A stretch of DNA of 64,000 nucleotides, taken from MWAR01 sp035388825 (GTDB taxonomy: Bacteria > Muiribacteriota > Ozemobacteria > Ozemobacterales > Ozemobacteraceae). This document shows positions 50,915 through 60,600 of the stretch, piece after piece. The DNA lies in assembly GCA_035388825.1 (NCBI GenBank), contig DAOOQQ010000002.1:106417-170416 (forward strand). Reading direction: 5' to 3'. Under the pieces are notes generated by a model. It searched no databases, was not told the DNA's origin, and saw only the letters and a program-made list of their open reading frames with translations. The stretch's first letter is position 1; each line of letters begins with the position of its first letter. The translations under genes and the position numbers were made by a program.

Positions 50915-52926
50915 GGAATGATTGGAGAGGTCGAAATGGGAGTATCGATCACGAGCGTCGCCGTTGCGCCAGGGAATGCCGCCACGGGGCCTGCGACCAC
51001 GAGCCACTTCCCTCCCAAGCCGTGCCTGAGCCGGAACAGCTCGGTTTCTCCGTCTCGATTCAGCGGATGGGCACCGGGAAGCTTTTCGAGAAGCCGGACA
51101 GGGAACCCATTTTCGTCGATCGGGAGGATCGAGATCCGGAATCGCAGGCCGGCCTGCTCCACCCCCGGGGGCACGACGATCGTGCGGTGCACCAGACGGT
51201 TCGTCACCAAGCCTGCACGGTGAATGTCGTGCCCCGTTTTCCCGCCGGCCTCCTGGAATCCTGTTCCTGCGCGATCGGTCAGCTCCGCCGCCAGGATGAA
51301 CGGCGTGCTGCCGGACGCGGCCTCGACGAGGTACCGGTAGTGGATGACGTCGTTCGGCCCCGGTGCCGAAAGAGTCTCACGTCCGGACCGTTCGCCCATC
51401 GGATACCAACGGATTTGAGGATCGCACCAGACGCGTATTCCGGGTACCGCATCGACGGGTGTCCACGATGCAGGGGGCATCACGGGGGTATTCACGAGTT
51501 CCTGGGGCTGAATATGCCAGAGGTATCCCCGAGGCTCGACGCGGAACCGCTTCCCGAGAACATCGACGGCGTCCGGCGGATACACGAGCGAGCCGAACAT
51601 CCGGTTGCGGGAGACATCGGAGGCGAGATCTGCCGCATCCGCGTCGGTAATGGCGTCTACAAGGCGAATGCCGATATCCGGGCGGAACCCACGCACCAGG
51701 CGCAGATAATAAAATGGCCGGAACTCGATATCGTTGTTCATCAGCAGCATCGAGCCGGGAGGGGCGACGGATGCCAGCCGCCGGGTGAACTCCTCGGGTT
51801 CGCGGGTTCTGGGCGAGATGCCGGTCGCGCCGTACACGACGGAAAGCAGCGTGATCGCCGCCAGCACGAAGGTCCCCCCGTTCCAGGGGCGGGAACCGGC
51901 GATCGACAGCGCGACGGCGGCGAGGCCGGCAATGCCCATCAGGGACGGCAGCAGCATGGTCTGGGCTTCGAAGGCATTGTAGTTCAGGACGAAGCCGGAG
52001 TTGACGAGAACGATCCAGAGGCATGCCAGGGACGGACGCCCCATGCGTTCGAGCGGTCGGCGGAAGAAGAGAGCTGCCAGCGCGGCTCCCGCTATGATGG
52101 GCACCATGATCCCGGCGCCGATGACGGTTTCCCACCACCCGCCGAGGCGCAGCAGGAGCTCCTCAGGACCGAAAACCCCAAGAGCTTTCCGGTAATCTTC
52201 CCCGGAAAAGAAGCGCCAGAATCCGTCAAACCCTCTGCCGATCAAGGGGTCGATCAGCACGCGGCGTTCGTTCTGGAGCCGGATGTAGAGATCGAGCGCC
52301 GGAAGCGCTCCCGCGGCTCCGCCCGCAACAAGTCCCCACCCCCCCCGCGAGGTGATGCGCTGCCTGAAACACGAACCCCGGAGAAGGATGAGCCCGGACA
52401 CCCCGAGGAGCAGAAAGGTCGGTCGATGGGTCACGCCGAGTGCCAGGGTCAGGCCGGCCATGAGACCGTGCCAGCCCGTGACCGGCCCCTCGCGGCAGGC
52501 ATTCGCGGCGAGCAGAAAGGCGGCCAGAAGGAGACATTCGAGGGTATATACTTCCGACGAGGTTGCCTGTTCCCAGAAAACGGGCACGGCGGCGAGCCAG
52601 ATGCCGGCGCAGAGGGCCGCCCGGCGGCCGATCCCCCACGCCGTCAGCCAGGCTGCCCACAAGGCGGCGGCGAGGGCGCCGAGGAGGGCCGAGAGAAGAT
52701 TGACCCGCCAGGCCGGTTCCCCCCAGGGCACGAGATCGATCGCGAGGCGGGCGAGCCGCGTGAACAGCGGATATCCCGGGGAATGCGGAACGTCCAGCGT
52801 CAGGGCGGCGGTGACGAGTTCCGGAGCGTTGTACCAACCGATGCCGGGCTGAAGCGTCGGCAGATACAGCAGGAGCGCCGCGATGAAGACGGCCGCACCC
52901 GCCTGCAACCCCGGGCGGTTCAGCAT
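50911..52926 (-). CDS. DUF2723-family polytopic membrane protein (GT-C-like glycosyltransferase)
   Basis: 671 residues, with about ten transmembrane helices in the first 370 residues and a soluble C-terminal region outside. The family signature after the first helix is GWYNAPELVTAALTLDVPHS then PGYPLF (about 30-55). Family members usually read D-x-x-E here; in this protein the first acid is Asn33 while Glu36 remains, so catalytic competence is uncertain. GT-C enzymes of this type transfer sugars from polyprenyl phosphates at the outer face of the inner membrane. It overlaps the cNMP-binding gene by seven bases. Confidence 0.8.
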   Translation of the reverse strand: MLNRPGLQAGAAVFIAALLLYLPTLQPGIGWYNAPELVTAALTLDVPHSPGYPLFTRLARLAIDLVPWGEPAWRVNLLSALLGALAAALWAAWLTAWGIGRRAALCAGIWLAAVPVFWEQATSSEVYTLECLLLAAFLLAANACREGPVTGWHGLMAGLTLALGVTHRPTFLLLGVSGLILLRGSCFRQRITSRGGWGLVAGGAAGALPALDLYIRLQNERRVLIDPLIGRGFDGFWRFFSGEDYRKALGVFGPEELLLRLGGWWETVIGAGIMVPIIAGAALAALFFRRPLERMGRPSLACLWIVLVNSGFVLNYNAFEAQTMLLPSLMGIAGLAAVALSIAGSRPWNGGTFVLAAITLLSVVYGATGISPRTREPEEFTRRLASVAPPGSMLLMNNDIEFRPFYYLRLVRGFRPDIGIRLVDAITDADAADLASDVSRNRMFGSLVYPPDAVDVLGKRFRVEPRGYLWHIQPQELVNTPVMPPASWTPVDAVPGIRVWCDPQIRWYPMGERSGRETLSAPGPNDVIHYRYLVEAASGSTPFILAAELTDRAGTGFQEAGGKTGHDIHRAGLVTNRLVHRTIVVPPGVEQAGLRFRISILPIDENGFPVRLLEKLPGAHPLNRDGETELFRLRHGLGGKWLVVAGPVAAFPGATATLVIDTPISTSPIIP

Positions 52927-53813
52927 TTGTCGAGCAGGGAGAGCATCGCTTCGCGCTCCTGCGAGTCATCCGGGAACACGAACACCGAAAACGTCAGATC
53001 GGCATCCCTCCCGTGGGACTCGCGGAACCCGACCAGCAGCCGATCGAGATCTTTTCTTATCCGTCGCTGGAACGCCCCTGCCCCTTCGCGATCCGCCTCG
53101 CACAGCAGGATGACGGCCTTGCCTTCCCCGAGCCGCGCCGTCAGGTCGGTGGGCCGCTGGTGCGTTGTGAAGACGCGGCCGACGCCCCCGACGAGCTGTT
53201 CTCGCGCCTCGTCGGCGGCGGGGCCCGGCGGGAGCGAGGCGGGCGCGACCGAACAGCCCGCGACGACAAAGGCCAGATGGAAGTTCTCCTTCTTCGCCTT
53301 CAAAAACTCGGTGGCCATGCATTCGATGAAATAGTCTCTGGAATATAATTGCGTCGATTTGTCGATCATCTGGCCCTCGAACGAGCGCAGCTTCATGTTC
53401 GTATCGCGAAGCCGCTGGTTGAGCTCTTTCATGATGCCGAGGGCCACCTCGGGGTATTCCGAGATCAGCTCGCAGAAATCGTTCTTGCGCAACACGAGCA
53501 GCCGCGAGGCTTCGCGGGCCATCGCCGTCGCGGCGCGGGGCTTGTCGTCGTACAGGCCCATCTCGCCGAAAAAGTCGCCGGATTCGAACACCGCCAGGGT
53601 CTTGAACTTCGGAGGCAGTCCGGTGATGATGGCCACGCGGCCTTCGACGACGAGATACATGCAGTCCCCGAGCTGGCCCTCCTGGAACAGCACCTCGCCC
53701 GCGGCGAACTCCTCCTCGGTCACGACCTCGGCAACCATCCGCAGCTCCTGGCTGCTCAGGCTTTTGAAGATCGAAATCCGTTTCAGAAACAGTATTTTTT
53801 CGATGGTGATCAT
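52920..53813 (-). CDS. Cyclic-nucleotide-binding domain fused to degenerate GGDEF domain
   Basis: 297 residues from ATG 53813, seven bases after AGGTGG. The cNMP-binding fold (about 10-130) has GEVLFQEGQLGDCMYLVVEG and the phosphate-binding cassette FGEMGLYDDKPRAATA, which keeps the Arg/Ala features of nucleotide binders. A GGDEF-like domain follows (about 150-297): STQLYSRDYF at its start, but the active loop is GEGKA (229-233) where GGDEF is expected. Immediately before it RPTD (220-223) keeps the RxxD inhibitory site with five-residue spacing. Likely a receptor for one or two second messengers and not a cyclase. Encoded 25 bases after the nucleotide-transporter-like gene. Confidence 0.85.
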   Translation of the reverse strand: MITIEKILFLKRISIFKSLSSQELRMVAEVVTEEEFAAGEVLFQEGQLGDCMYLVVEGRVAIITGLPPKFKTLAVFESGDFFGEMGLYDDKPRAATAMAREASRLLVLRKNDFCELISEYPEVALGIMKELNQRLRDTNMKLRSFEGQMIDKSTQLYSRDYFIECMATEFLKAKKENFHLAFVVAGCSVAPASLPPGPAADEAREQLVGGVGRVFTTHQRPTDLTARLGEGKAVILLCEADREGAGAFQRRIRKDLDRLLVGFRESHGRDADLTFSVFVFPDDSQEREAMLSLLDKC

Positions 53814-53838
53814 GTGTTCCACCTGATGTCGTGTCGTT

Positions 53839-56628
53839 TCATCGCGCCGCTCCCGGGGCGAGCCGCGCGAGGGTCCAGTCGGAAACCGTCGCGATGCCGC
53901 CTGCGGCGGCGTCCGTCTGCCGGATCTTCTTCACCGCCGCCGTCAGATCCGTGAGACCGACGATGCCGACGGTATAAATCGCCGCTTCCTTGAGCAGCGG
54001 ATCGATCGAGACGAGATACTTGCCGATGACGAGGCGCGCGGTGCGGGTTTCGATCCCGAACGCCCGTCGCCCGTATTCCGAGATCTGTTCGAGCGGCAAT
54101 CCCTCGAGAACGGGCAGGATATGGTAGATCAGGGTCCGCTCGCCCATCGTCTGGAGGGCTTCGATGGCGTTGCTCATCATCTCCTGGTTCGGCGAATACA
54201 GGCCCCGGAAGACGGTGCGGGCTTCCCGGTTCTGCTCGGGGGCGACGAGGGCGAGAACCAGCCGCAGCAGCGCCTGGGCCCGCTCACGCAGCGCCATCAT
54301 GAGATACTCGGCCTCTTCAGCTGCCAGCTCTTTCTTCAGAGACAGCTCGTCGATCTTCAGCTCGTAGATGAGCCGGATCTGGGTGAATCCGAAGCGGGAA
54401 AGGCGATCCTGGATACTGGGATCCTGCGAGAACGTGAGGAGCCGCACGGCGCTTTCCTGGGCGTGCAGCGAGGCATGGGGATCGTCGAGAATCATCAGCA
54501 GGTCGGGAAGGATATCGGGGCCCCATCCGGATAGGGCCTCGAAGGCCAGCCGGCGGTTCCGGGGGCTCGCGTCCCCGAGGGCCTCGAGCAACAGATTCGC
54601 GCTCTGTCGCGCCTGCACCCGGCCGCAGATCTGGATCGTCAGGGTCCGGATCTCGCGGACGGGATCATGGATCAGGGCCTGGAGCATGTCGAGATGCTCA
54701 TACACTTCGCCTGCCTGGACCATCAGGTTCATCGACCGCATCGCGGCGAGCCGAAGGCGCGGCTCGGGGCTGGTGAGGAAGGGGCGGAGGTTCACCCAGA
54801 ACCGTTCGTCCCGCGTCATTCCGAGGGACTGGATGCCGAGGGCGACGTGCTCGGCATCCTTGTCATACAGCATGTTCTGCAGGACGAGAAGGGCCTTCAT
54901 CATCTGGACGAGATCCCCGCCCCGCACGACGCCGGCTGCGGCCGTCGCCCGGTGGCGCGCGTCGGGGTGTTCGAGGAACCGGCACACGCGGTTGCGGATC
55001 TCGTCGTCGTGAGGATAGTTGATCAGGGCTTTCAGAGCCGCGAGACGCACGTCGTCACTGGGATTGTCGAGCGCCTTGAGCAGGAACAGCCGGGTGTCCG
55101 GGCCTGGAAACGCGTTCAGCTTCGTGAGCAGGATGACCTGGAGGGAGGTGCGGGTCGTGGCTGCCTGCCGGAGCAGGGCGAGCCGGGCCGATGAGCTTCC
55201 GTAGCGGATCAGGAGGTCGGCGGCCAGTTCCGCGACCTCGTCATTGTCGTCTTTCAGGGCATCGATCACGAGGGTCTGGGTCTGGGCATCGAGGGTGCCG
55301 AGATCTTTCTCGTCGCTCGCGAGGCTTTCGATCTGGGAGCGCCGGAGCAGCTCGATCAGGCTCCGGCTGTACACCTGGCGCTGGCCCCAGGCGAGCATGA
55401 CCCATATGGCGGCCAGGGCCACGGCGAAGATGACGAACAGCAGCCGGTGTTCCTTCATCAGCATGATGAGGAGACCGGCGATGATCGTGCCGAGCGGGAT
55501 CATGATCCCTTCGTTGAAGGCGATCGAACGGGCGCGCCGTTTGGCCGGGATGGCGTTGTAGAAGAGGCTGATGACAGGCTGGAACACCGCGCGTCGCAGC
55601 CCTTCCTGGTTGAACCGCGCGAAGATGCCGGGAATCAGGGAATACGAGGCTGCCGTGCCGAGAAACGCGAGCAGGGTCGATGCCGGGTAAAACAGGTTCG
55701 CATTGCTGACGCCGAGAGACTGGATGAGGCGGCCGGTCACGAGGCCCTGAACGGCGAGGGCCGCGAGATTCGAGATGAGGGTGTACACCCCGATGAAGCG
55801 CGCCAGAGCGGCTTCCCCGATGAAATGGGCGTTGAAGATGTCGCTGTACTGGTACTCGATGAAGTAGCGGCAGATCGTCATCATCAGCATCGAGGCGGCA
55901 AGCAGCATCAGCAGCGGCGTGGAAAAGACGGCCCGGGTCTCGTAGAACCACCGGTCGAGCCAACTCTCCCCGGCATATTTGGGGGCTTGTTCCTTTTCTT
56001 CACGCTTCCAGAGGGAGGCTTCGAGGCCCCGCCCCGCCGCGACGAACCAGACTTCCCCGATGCCCAGGAGAAACACCCAGATCCAGAGGAGATTGGCCGT
56101 GCCGAACGGCGCCGCGCACAGGCTGACGATGAGGCCGCCCGCCATCGAGCCGGCGACGGCCCCGCCCAGGATCATCGGGATCAAGCGCTTCGCATCGAGC
56201 GTGTTGAACTGGCCCGAAAGAAGGATGGTGAAATGCGCGGCGAGCAGCGTCGCGATGGCGTTCTGCGTGATATATAGCATGATATATCCGACCTGCATGC
56301 CGCCGACCGACCAACCGCTCGCGATCAGCAGGATGGAGCAGAGAACGGCCGAGACGGCCGCGACGGTGAGGAGAGACGAGAGGCGCCGCCGTTCGATCCG
56401 CTGCTGCAACTCCTCATAGAGCAGGCCGATGGGGATGGCGAACAGCGAACACAGGATGAACATGTACGGCAGGAACTCGACGCCGACCCGCTTGAGGAAA
56501 AGCGCCTCGCCGACGGATTCCCCGATCGTGAGGCCGGTCCAGATGAGCATGTTGAGCAGCCCGAAATAGACCAGATCGCCCCACTCGTCGGGGCGAATGT
56601 TCAGGAGCCGCTCGAGGCGTTCGCGCAA
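53839..56628 (-). CDS. ATP/ADP translocase-like (NTT/MFS) membrane domain fused to HEAT repeats
   Basis: 929 residues; the first 440 form 11-12 transmembrane helices in the pattern of Npt1/NTT nucleotide transporters (opening NIRPDEWGDLVYFGLLNM; the loop FNEGIMIPLGTIIAG is typical). Residues about 455-900 are HEAT-type repeats (DEVAELAADLLIRYGSSSA, DDVRLAALKALINYPHDDE, RNRRLAFEALSGWGPDIL). The start is probably the TTG at 56628, as no ATG lies before the first helix; the ribosome site is weak. The 25-base gap to a cNMP-binding protein suggests a joint transport and sensing unit. Nucleotide exchange itself is unproven. Confidence 0.75.
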   Translation of the reverse strand: MRERLERLLNIRPDEWGDLVYFGLLNMLIWTGLTIGESVGEALFLKRVGVEFLPYMFILCSLFAIPIGLLYEELQQRIERRRLSSLLTVAAVSAVLCSILLIASGWSVGGMQVGYIMLYITQNAIATLLAAHFTILLSGQFNTLDAKRLIPMILGGAVAGSMAGGLIVSLCAAPFGTANLLWIWVFLLGIGEVWFVAAGRGLEASLWKREEKEQAPKYAGESWLDRWFYETRAVFSTPLLMLLAASMLMMTICRYFIEYQYSDIFNAHFIGEAALARFIGVYTLISNLAALAVQGLVTGRLIQSLGVSNANLFYPASTLLAFLGTAASYSLIPGIFARFNQEGLRRAVFQPVISLFYNAIPAKRRARSIAFNEGIMIPLGTIIAGLLIMLMKEHRLLFVIFAVALAAIWVMLAWGQRQVYSRSLIELLRRSQIESLASDEKDLGTLDAQTQTLVIDALKDDNDEVAELAADLLIRYGSSSARLALLRQAATTRTSLQVILLTKLNAFPGPDTRLFLLKALDNPSDDVRLAALKALINYPHDDEIRNRVCRFLEHPDARHRATAAAGVVRGGDLVQMMKALLVLQNMLYDKDAEHVALGIQSLGMTRDERFWVNLRPFLTSPEPRLRLAAMRSMNLMVQAGEVYEHLDMLQALIHDPVREIRTLTIQICGRVQARQSANLLLEALGDASPRNRRLAFEALSGWGPDILPDLLMILDDPHASLHAQESAVRLLTFSQDPSIQDRLSRFGFTQIRLIYELKIDELSLKKELAAEEAEYLMMALRERAQALLRLVLALVAPEQNREARTVFRGLYSPNQEMMSNAIEALQTMGERTLIYHILPVLEGLPLEQISEYGRRAFGIETRTARLVIGKYLVSIDPLLKEAAIYTVGIVGLTDLTAAVKKIRQTDAAAGGIATVSDWTLARLAPGAAR

Positions 56629-56640
56629 GGGTCCGGGGCC

Positions 56641-57591
56641 TCAGTTTCCGAGGGCGGAGAAGATGCCCTGCCAGTAGCCGATGATCCGGTATCCGACATA
56701 CACGGCGACAATCAGGAACAAGAGGGCCGGCAATACTTTCATCAGCATCCCGACGCGGTTCGCCGCCTCCTGTTCGAAGAACGTGGCGGTTTTGTCGAGC
56801 ATCTCGGGAAGCCGTCCGCTCTGCTCGCCGACGGTGATCATCTCGCGCAGGGTGCCCGGAAGACAGCCCGCCGTTTCAAGGCCCGAGGCAAGCCCCTTCC
56901 CTCCCCCGACATGCCGGGGCAGATGGGCAAGCTGCTTCTCGAGCCAGGGATTGCCGCACACCTCGATCGAGGTTTCCAGCGCCTGCACCAGCGGCACGCC
57001 GGCGGCGAGTCCGACCGAGAGGGTCCGGGTGAACCGGGCCAGGCCCGTCTGTTTCATCACGCCGCCGATGAACGGCAGATGGACGAGAACCGCGTCGACC
57101 GAGCCGGCGAGCGACGTGTTCCAGGCGGCGATGCCGGCGATGATCACACCGGCATACCCTCCGATATACAACAAGGCGGCAGGCACTCCCTCGCTCCAGG
57201 GCCGGCCGGCCTGGATGGCATTGATGATGGGGATCATGAACAACGCGACGCCGAGGACGAAGCCGGGATACAGCATCGCATTCACGATCTCCTGCTGGAC
57301 GGACTGCTCGCGCTCCGCGTGGCGGGCCAGGGCACCGCATACCTTGTCGAGACAGCCGGCTTCTTCCCCGAAGCGGATGAAGCTGACGTGCATCTTCGTG
57401 AACGGCGCGCCCACCGAGGCCATCGCGCCCGACAAGGTCGAGCCGCGATCGACGCTTTTCGCGATCTGGTCCACCTTGCCGCGCAGCCGCCAGGGGATGT
57501 TCTCGGCTATCAACTGAAGCGCCCGCACGATCGAGACCCCCGAACCGAGCGTCGTTTCGAGCTGCAGGAACAGATTCCTCAGGTCACTCAT
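56641..57591 (-). CDS. gspF: Type II secretion/type IV pilus inner-membrane platform protein (GspF/PilC family)
   Basis: 316 residues with two T2SSF domains (about 1-125 and 175-305) and three transmembrane helices (about 110-130, 145-165, 285-305). Family motifs: FIRFGEEAGCLDKV and MITVGEQSGRLPEML (the conserved GE-x-G turns). It is shorter than canonical 400-residue GspF because the cytoplasmic N-terminal region is missing. GGGGGAG precedes the ATG. Located 15 bases after tamB and away from the pseudopilin operon at 31-36 kb, although both may serve the same machine. Confidence 0.9.
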   Translation of the reverse strand: MSDLRNLFLQLETTLGSGVSIVRALQLIAENIPWRLRGKVDQIAKSVDRGSTLSGAMASVGAPFTKMHVSFIRFGEEAGCLDKVCGALARHAEREQSVQQEIVNAMLYPGFVLGVALFMIPIINAIQAGRPWSEGVPAALLYIGGYAGVIIAGIAAWNTSLAGSVDAVLVHLPFIGGVMKQTGLARFTRTLSVGLAAGVPLVQALETSIEVCGNPWLEKQLAHLPRHVGGGKGLASGLETAGCLPGTLREMITVGEQSGRLPEMLDKTATFFEQEAANRVGMLMKVLPALLFLIVAVYVGYRIIGYWQGIFSALGN

Positions 57592-57606
57592 GGCGGCTCC
57601 CCCTCA

Positions 57607-60600
57607 TCAGAATTTCCAGTCGTATTTGACGCCGAAGCGCGTGCGGTTGCGGGGCTTCTCGACTTCGATGTTGATGAAGAAGCCCCTCGGAAGTCGGTAC
57701 TCGAAAATATACGTTTTTTCGCCCTCGTTTGAAAGCGTTCCCTCGTAGGCAAGAAATATATTGCGTCCGATGTATTTCCCTACCCGCAGGAACGAACGGG
57801 TGATCCCCGTCGTGCGGTCGAACAGAGAACCGAAAAACACCTCGTCGAGGTTCAGCGCCGTCGAGATCGTCGAGCCGATCAGGCCGGAGAGATAGGTGTT
57901 CTTGAGGCCTTCGAGGACTTCTTTCTCGAACAGATCCTTCGCATCCGTCTGGCGGGCCTGCTCCATGCTGCGGCCGAGGGTGAGCAGAGCGATCAGATCG
58001 CTTTCGGCCAGCGGCGGCGACGAGTGCAGGCGCGGGGAGAACGAGGAGACCGTGCCGTCGAGGGTCAGATAGATCTGGGTGTTCTGCACGTTCGTGACGG
58101 ATTTGATGTACAGATGCGGGTTGATCACCTCGTCCTCGCCGCCGAACCGAATCTCCCCCGTCTCGAGCAGGAACTTGCGCCGTTGGAAGAACAGCCACCC
58201 CTGCACGCTCTGGATCGAACCGGCAAGCCGGAACCGGTCGAGCGTCCCGAACGCGCTGAAGTCGCCGCGCATTTCGGCGTTCATGAACGAGTTCTTCACC
58301 CAGAAGTTGCGCGGAATCTCGATATCGAACCGGTAGTCCAGCTCCTCGAGCGGCAGCGGGAGCTTCGTCGTCGAGATCGCCTTCATGTCGCCGATCAGGG
58401 CGCGCCCCTTTGGGATCCTCACCCGACCGCGTACGACAGGCCGGTACAGCGAGCCGCCCAGATCAATCGACGCGCTCGCTCCCGACACTTCGACGGCATT
58501 CCAGTTCAAGTCGAGTTTCTGTCCGGAAAGATGGGCGTTGACCGCGCCGTTCCCGTCCTGGAAATCGACCAGCCCGGTCCCTTCGAGCACGCCGCGCCCC
58601 ATCGTCGCGCGAAGCGGCTCGAGGCGAACGACCCCGTCCTTCGTCGTCAACCCGATCTGAACGTGTTTCAACGGCACCTTCATCCCACGCAAGCCGAGAA
58701 CGTCGGCGGCGAGGTTCAACTCCCCGGAAACGGCGGGGGCACGGGGTCTGCCGAACAGGCGGAGGGACGCATGCATCGTTCCGCTCGCCTCGGCAAACGC
58801 TTCGGGGAGGAGAAGCGGAAGATCCTCGATCGGCCCGGAGGCGATCTCGATGGCGACATCGATGGGTTCGGAACCGGTTCCGCCGGGAATGGGCACGCGG
58901 CCGGTGATGCCGATTCCCGTGTGACGCAGGTTGATGTCGACATCCTCGAGCATGAGCATGCCGGGAGTCACTTCGATCCTCCCCGTGATCTCGGGAATCT
59001 TGCGGTTGCGGAATGCGAGATCTTTGACGTCGATGTCGGCATCCAGACGGAGACCAGGGAAGGAGCCGACGATACCGCCGTCGAACGAGAGGCTGCCGTC
59101 GGCCGTCCAGTCGGGAATCTCGAGCAGATTGCCGAGGGCCCTCAGCGAAAAATCCCTTCCGGTGAGGGTGAGCGCCGTCATTCCCGCGGGATCCCAGGTT
59201 CCCTCGGCACCGAACACGCCCTGGCGGTATTTCAGCTCGAACGAGCGCAGCTCGACGATCCCATGCTGGTAGAGCACCTTCATCGGACGGTTCGCGACGA
59301 TGAGATCTGCTCCGCGACGGATCTCCATGGAATGTATATCAGAATCTATTCTATCAGGCGCGCCGGAGACCGCCCGGCCTTCGATGCGACAGTTGCCGGT
59401 CACCAGCAGATCGTTCCTCTGGAAGCTTCGGAAGCCGAACGCCGCTGGGAACGCGGATAGATCCGTCCGGTTCATCTGCACCTTGCAGGTATACGAATGT
59501 GCCCGGTCCAGGAGCATCCTGCCGGAGAGCTGGATGCCCATCCGATCGAACGAGACGCGGTTCATCGTCATGCCGCTCGGGTCGATGACGAGTTCGCCGC
59601 CGCCATTTCCCAGGATTCGGTCGCCGATGGCCAGGTCACGGGCAAGCAGGGTCAGCCTCCCGGTCGGCATGATCTCGTTCCAGACGAGCGTCCCGTCAGC
59701 CGTAAGCGATCCCCGAATCGGGGAATCGAGGCGCAGGAGGGTGCCGATGACGGCCATGTCGATGTCGCGGATCGAAACATCCCCGGCATACCAGGCATCC
59801 GACATCTGGTGCCCGTGCAGCGTGATCGTCCCATTCCCCGTTCCGGCGCTGACGGCGAGCTTCTGGAGCTGGTGATTCGACCAGACCCCTTCGATCGTCA
59901 GGCCGTGGAATGGCGCCGAAGCGACCAGAAGCCGGGGAGCGATCAACGAAAATCGCCAGCCATCCTCGCGCGGCTGATCGAGCCGCTCGAATGACGCATG
60001 GAACGTGCCGGAAGGAACGAGATCGGGTCTTGTGACGGGCAGCAGGTCCGCGAACATCGTCACATCCGCGTTCGCCACGTCGAACCGGGTCGCAACGAAT
60101 CTTTTCGCGGGAATGTCGAAGCCGAGGGAACCGCGAATCTCGCCGCCGCCGGCGATCTCCGCCCCGAGATGTTCGAGGGTGAGAAATCGCTTCGATCCGG
60201 TGATTTTCGCCCGAAGAAGACGAACGGCGCGGCTCCAGAGGTGAATGCCTTCCGCCCACAGCTCCCCGGTGAAACGGGGGTCCGCGATAGAGCCGGAAAG
60301 ATCGACGCGAAACTGACAACTTCCCGTAATCTCCTTCGGATCGAACCCGAGAAAACGAGCTGGAACGTGTGTTCCGCAAAGTTCCCCCGTCAGGGCTGCC
60401 GGCGAAAGCGATCCATCGAGTCGGATCGCGCTCTCCGAAGCGATGATGATTTCGGGCTTTTCGACGCACCAGTCGGTGCCGAAGACCGAAATCATCGCTG
60501 AAGCCCGTTCGGCATGGCGATTGCCGAACATGGGACGATCGATCGAGAATGCCCCGTCAAAGCTTGTGCTGGCCGGATGTTCGAGCGGAACGACAAGATG

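Noticed and set aside
49065..50921. Plus-strand open frame opposite the glyS-like gene
   Set aside because: Shadow frame; the minus-strand protein has GlyS motifs and a promoter.
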